A DNA stretch of 62,102 nt from Bernardetia sp. (GTDB lineage: Bacteria > Bacteroidota > Bacteroidia > Cytophagales > Bernardetiaceae), in the NCBI RefSeq assembly GCF_020630935.1, contig NZ_JAHDIG010000006.1:1-62102 (forward strand), given 5' to 3'. The notes below the pieces were generated by a model that was not told the origin of the DNA, ran no database searches, and saw nothing but the letters and a program-made list of their open reading frames with translations. A program made the position numbers and the translations under genes. Positions 61,257 to 62,102 of this stretch are shown here, in pieces. Every line of letters begins with the position of its first letter. Position 1 is the first letter of the stretch.

Positions 61257-62102
61257 ATGAAAATAGCGTTAGGTGTGGGTTACTATTATCCAGATTCTAT
61301 TGGAGGAACAGAAAAGTATATACATGATTTGGCAATTTTTCTTCTTTCCAAAGGTGTTGAAGTAGTTGTTATTGCACCTAGTGTGAAAGGAAACTACTCA
61401 TATCAACAAGAAGAAGGATATACTGTTCATAGATTTGAAGAGCCTCAAGATTTTACAAAAGAAGAAATTAGAGACAAAGTGATTTGTAGAGGATGGGAAA
61501 ACTTTGATAAGTTACTCGTCCAGTTGAAGCCAGATATTTTTCATCTACATACAATTTCTACATCTCTTAGTTATCGCCATTTGGAATTAGCAAAACAAAA
61601 GGGAATCAAAACACTTTTTACAGCTCACATACCAGGAGTGATTTGCCCTAAAGGAGATTTTATAAAATACCCTAATGAGGTTTGTAATGGTAAGGTAAGT
61701 CATGCAAATTGTGGCTCTTGTCATGCACATTGGCGTCATCAAAATATGTTTGCGGCTAAAGTTACAGGAAAGCTAGCCCAATCGTCTCGTATATCTAGTT
61801 TGTTGAAGAAAAAGATTTCTCAATTTGAGGTCATTCATCAAAGAAAAACAATATTTCAAGCTCTTCAAGATAATACAAGCTATATTATTGCAGTGTGTCA
61901 ATGGCTCTATGATGCTTTCTTGATAAATGGTATTCCTGCTGAAAAACTAAGAATTTGTAGGCAAGGCGTAAGTACAAACTATATGAAGTCTGCAAAACAA
62001 GAAAGAAAGTTAAAAGAAAAGATTTTACCTATAAAAATCGGATTTATTGGTAGATTAGAACCCATTAAAGGTTTACATGTCCTTTTAGATGTTTATGAAA
62101 AA
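61257..62102 (+). CDS. Glycosyltransferase family 4, cut by window end
   Basis: The first 282 codons of a GT-B family glycosyltransferase are present; the C-terminus is beyond the window. The N-terminal domain shows MKIALGVGYYYPDSIGGTEK (the usual GG-T/A-E loop), PDIFHLHTIS near residue 95 and AHIPG. A Cys-rich insertion (VICPKGDF.. EVCNG.. HANCGSCHAHW, about 128-160) recalls the Cys-containing GT4 enzymes of some Bacteroidota and may bind metal. IGFIGRLEPIKGLHVLLDVY, the start of the nucleotide-binding domain, closes the window. It lies 4 bases after the GT2 gene. Confidence 0.92.
   Translation, partial: MKIALGVGYYYPDSIGGTEKYIHDLAIFLLSKGVEVVVIAPSVKGNYSYQQEEGYTVHRFEEPQDFTKEEIRDKVICRGWENFDKLLVQLKPDIFHLHTISTSLSYRHLELAKQKGIKTLFTAHIPGVICPKGDFIKYPNEVCNGKVSHANCGSCHAHWRHQNMFAAKVTGKLAQSSRISSLLKKKISQFEVIHQRKTIFQALQDNTSYIIAVCQWLYDAFLINGIPAEKLRICRQGVSTNYMKSAKQERKLKEKILPIKIGFIGRLEPIKGLHVLLDVYEK

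Overview
This AT-rich window comes from a member of the Bacteroidota, most likely a Cytophagales bacterium of the Flexibacter/Bernardetia type (the genus is an inference). The evidence is as follows. There is a giant secreted protein with a type IX secretion C-terminal sorting domain, and a T9SS plug (DUF5103) protein. Starts mostly lack a Shine-Dalgarno sequence. Several promoters fit the phylum consensus (TTTG, 19-21 nt, TAnnTTTG). The AccD subunit lacks most of its zinc ribbon, as I recall for this phylum, and a MenA points to menaquinone respiration. Most of the window is chromosomal housekeeping DNA with scattered lineage-specific genes. I see no rRNA, tRNA, CRISPR array, prophage or large insertion sequence.

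Layout. 1-4.3 kb, minus strand: a partial membrane protein, DsbD and a YbbR-like protein. 4.4-5.6 kb: an RNA ligase and a GNAT acetyltransferase. 5.9-9.4 kb: the translation block rplM-rpsI-rpsB-(small coiled-coil gene)-tsf. 9.5-13.1 kb: accD, a REP-associated tyrosine transposase framed by symmetrical palindrome pairs, and an RmlB dehydratase with a long coiled-coil tail. 13.1-21.6 kb: a MORN-repeat protein, riboflavin synthase, a LytTR response regulator, three unknown proteins, Lnt and MenA. 21.8-31.8 kb: the T9SS cargo giant, AsnB, a DinB-like protein, a lipoprotein with a decayed second copy of its 3' end, and the T9SS plug. 31.8-34.7 kb, minus strand: a class III polyhydroxyalkanoate synthase pair, phaC and phaE. 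35.2-42.8 kb: three tandem paralogues of a 7TMR-DISM/SpoIIE phosphatase receptor, all starting at TTG, followed by an atypical SDR. 43-53 kb: mixed single genes, including an orphan metal ABC permease, a two-gene module with an AbiEii-like nucleotidyltransferase, a DsbA-like oxidoreductase, CinA and a sterol-desaturase-family enzyme. 53.2-56.9 kb: an FtsK lacking its gamma domain, then cmk. 56.9-62.1 kb: the start of a surface-polysaccharide cluster (an epimerase-like protein and four glycosyltransferase-type proteins, the last cut by the window end).

The intergenic DNA is unusually rich in small palindromes. Eleven units share a TGTA(G) head followed by a stem whose sequence varies while its pairing is kept. 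Three pairs lie in inverted, head-outward arrangement, like REPINs. A different palindrome family (CCGTAGG core) frames the RAYT gene. A third, longer dispersed repeat occurs at 28.4, 28.5 and 59.2 kb, and AT-rich 'attcgtaatt' and 'attatccatt' repeats lie just upstream of several start codons.

The strongest candidates for something new are the covarying hairpin family, the triplicated TTG-started receptor phosphatases, the 45.7-47.2 kb two-gene module, the RmlB-coiled-coil fusion and the extended PhaE with repeated Trp motifs and a basic tail.
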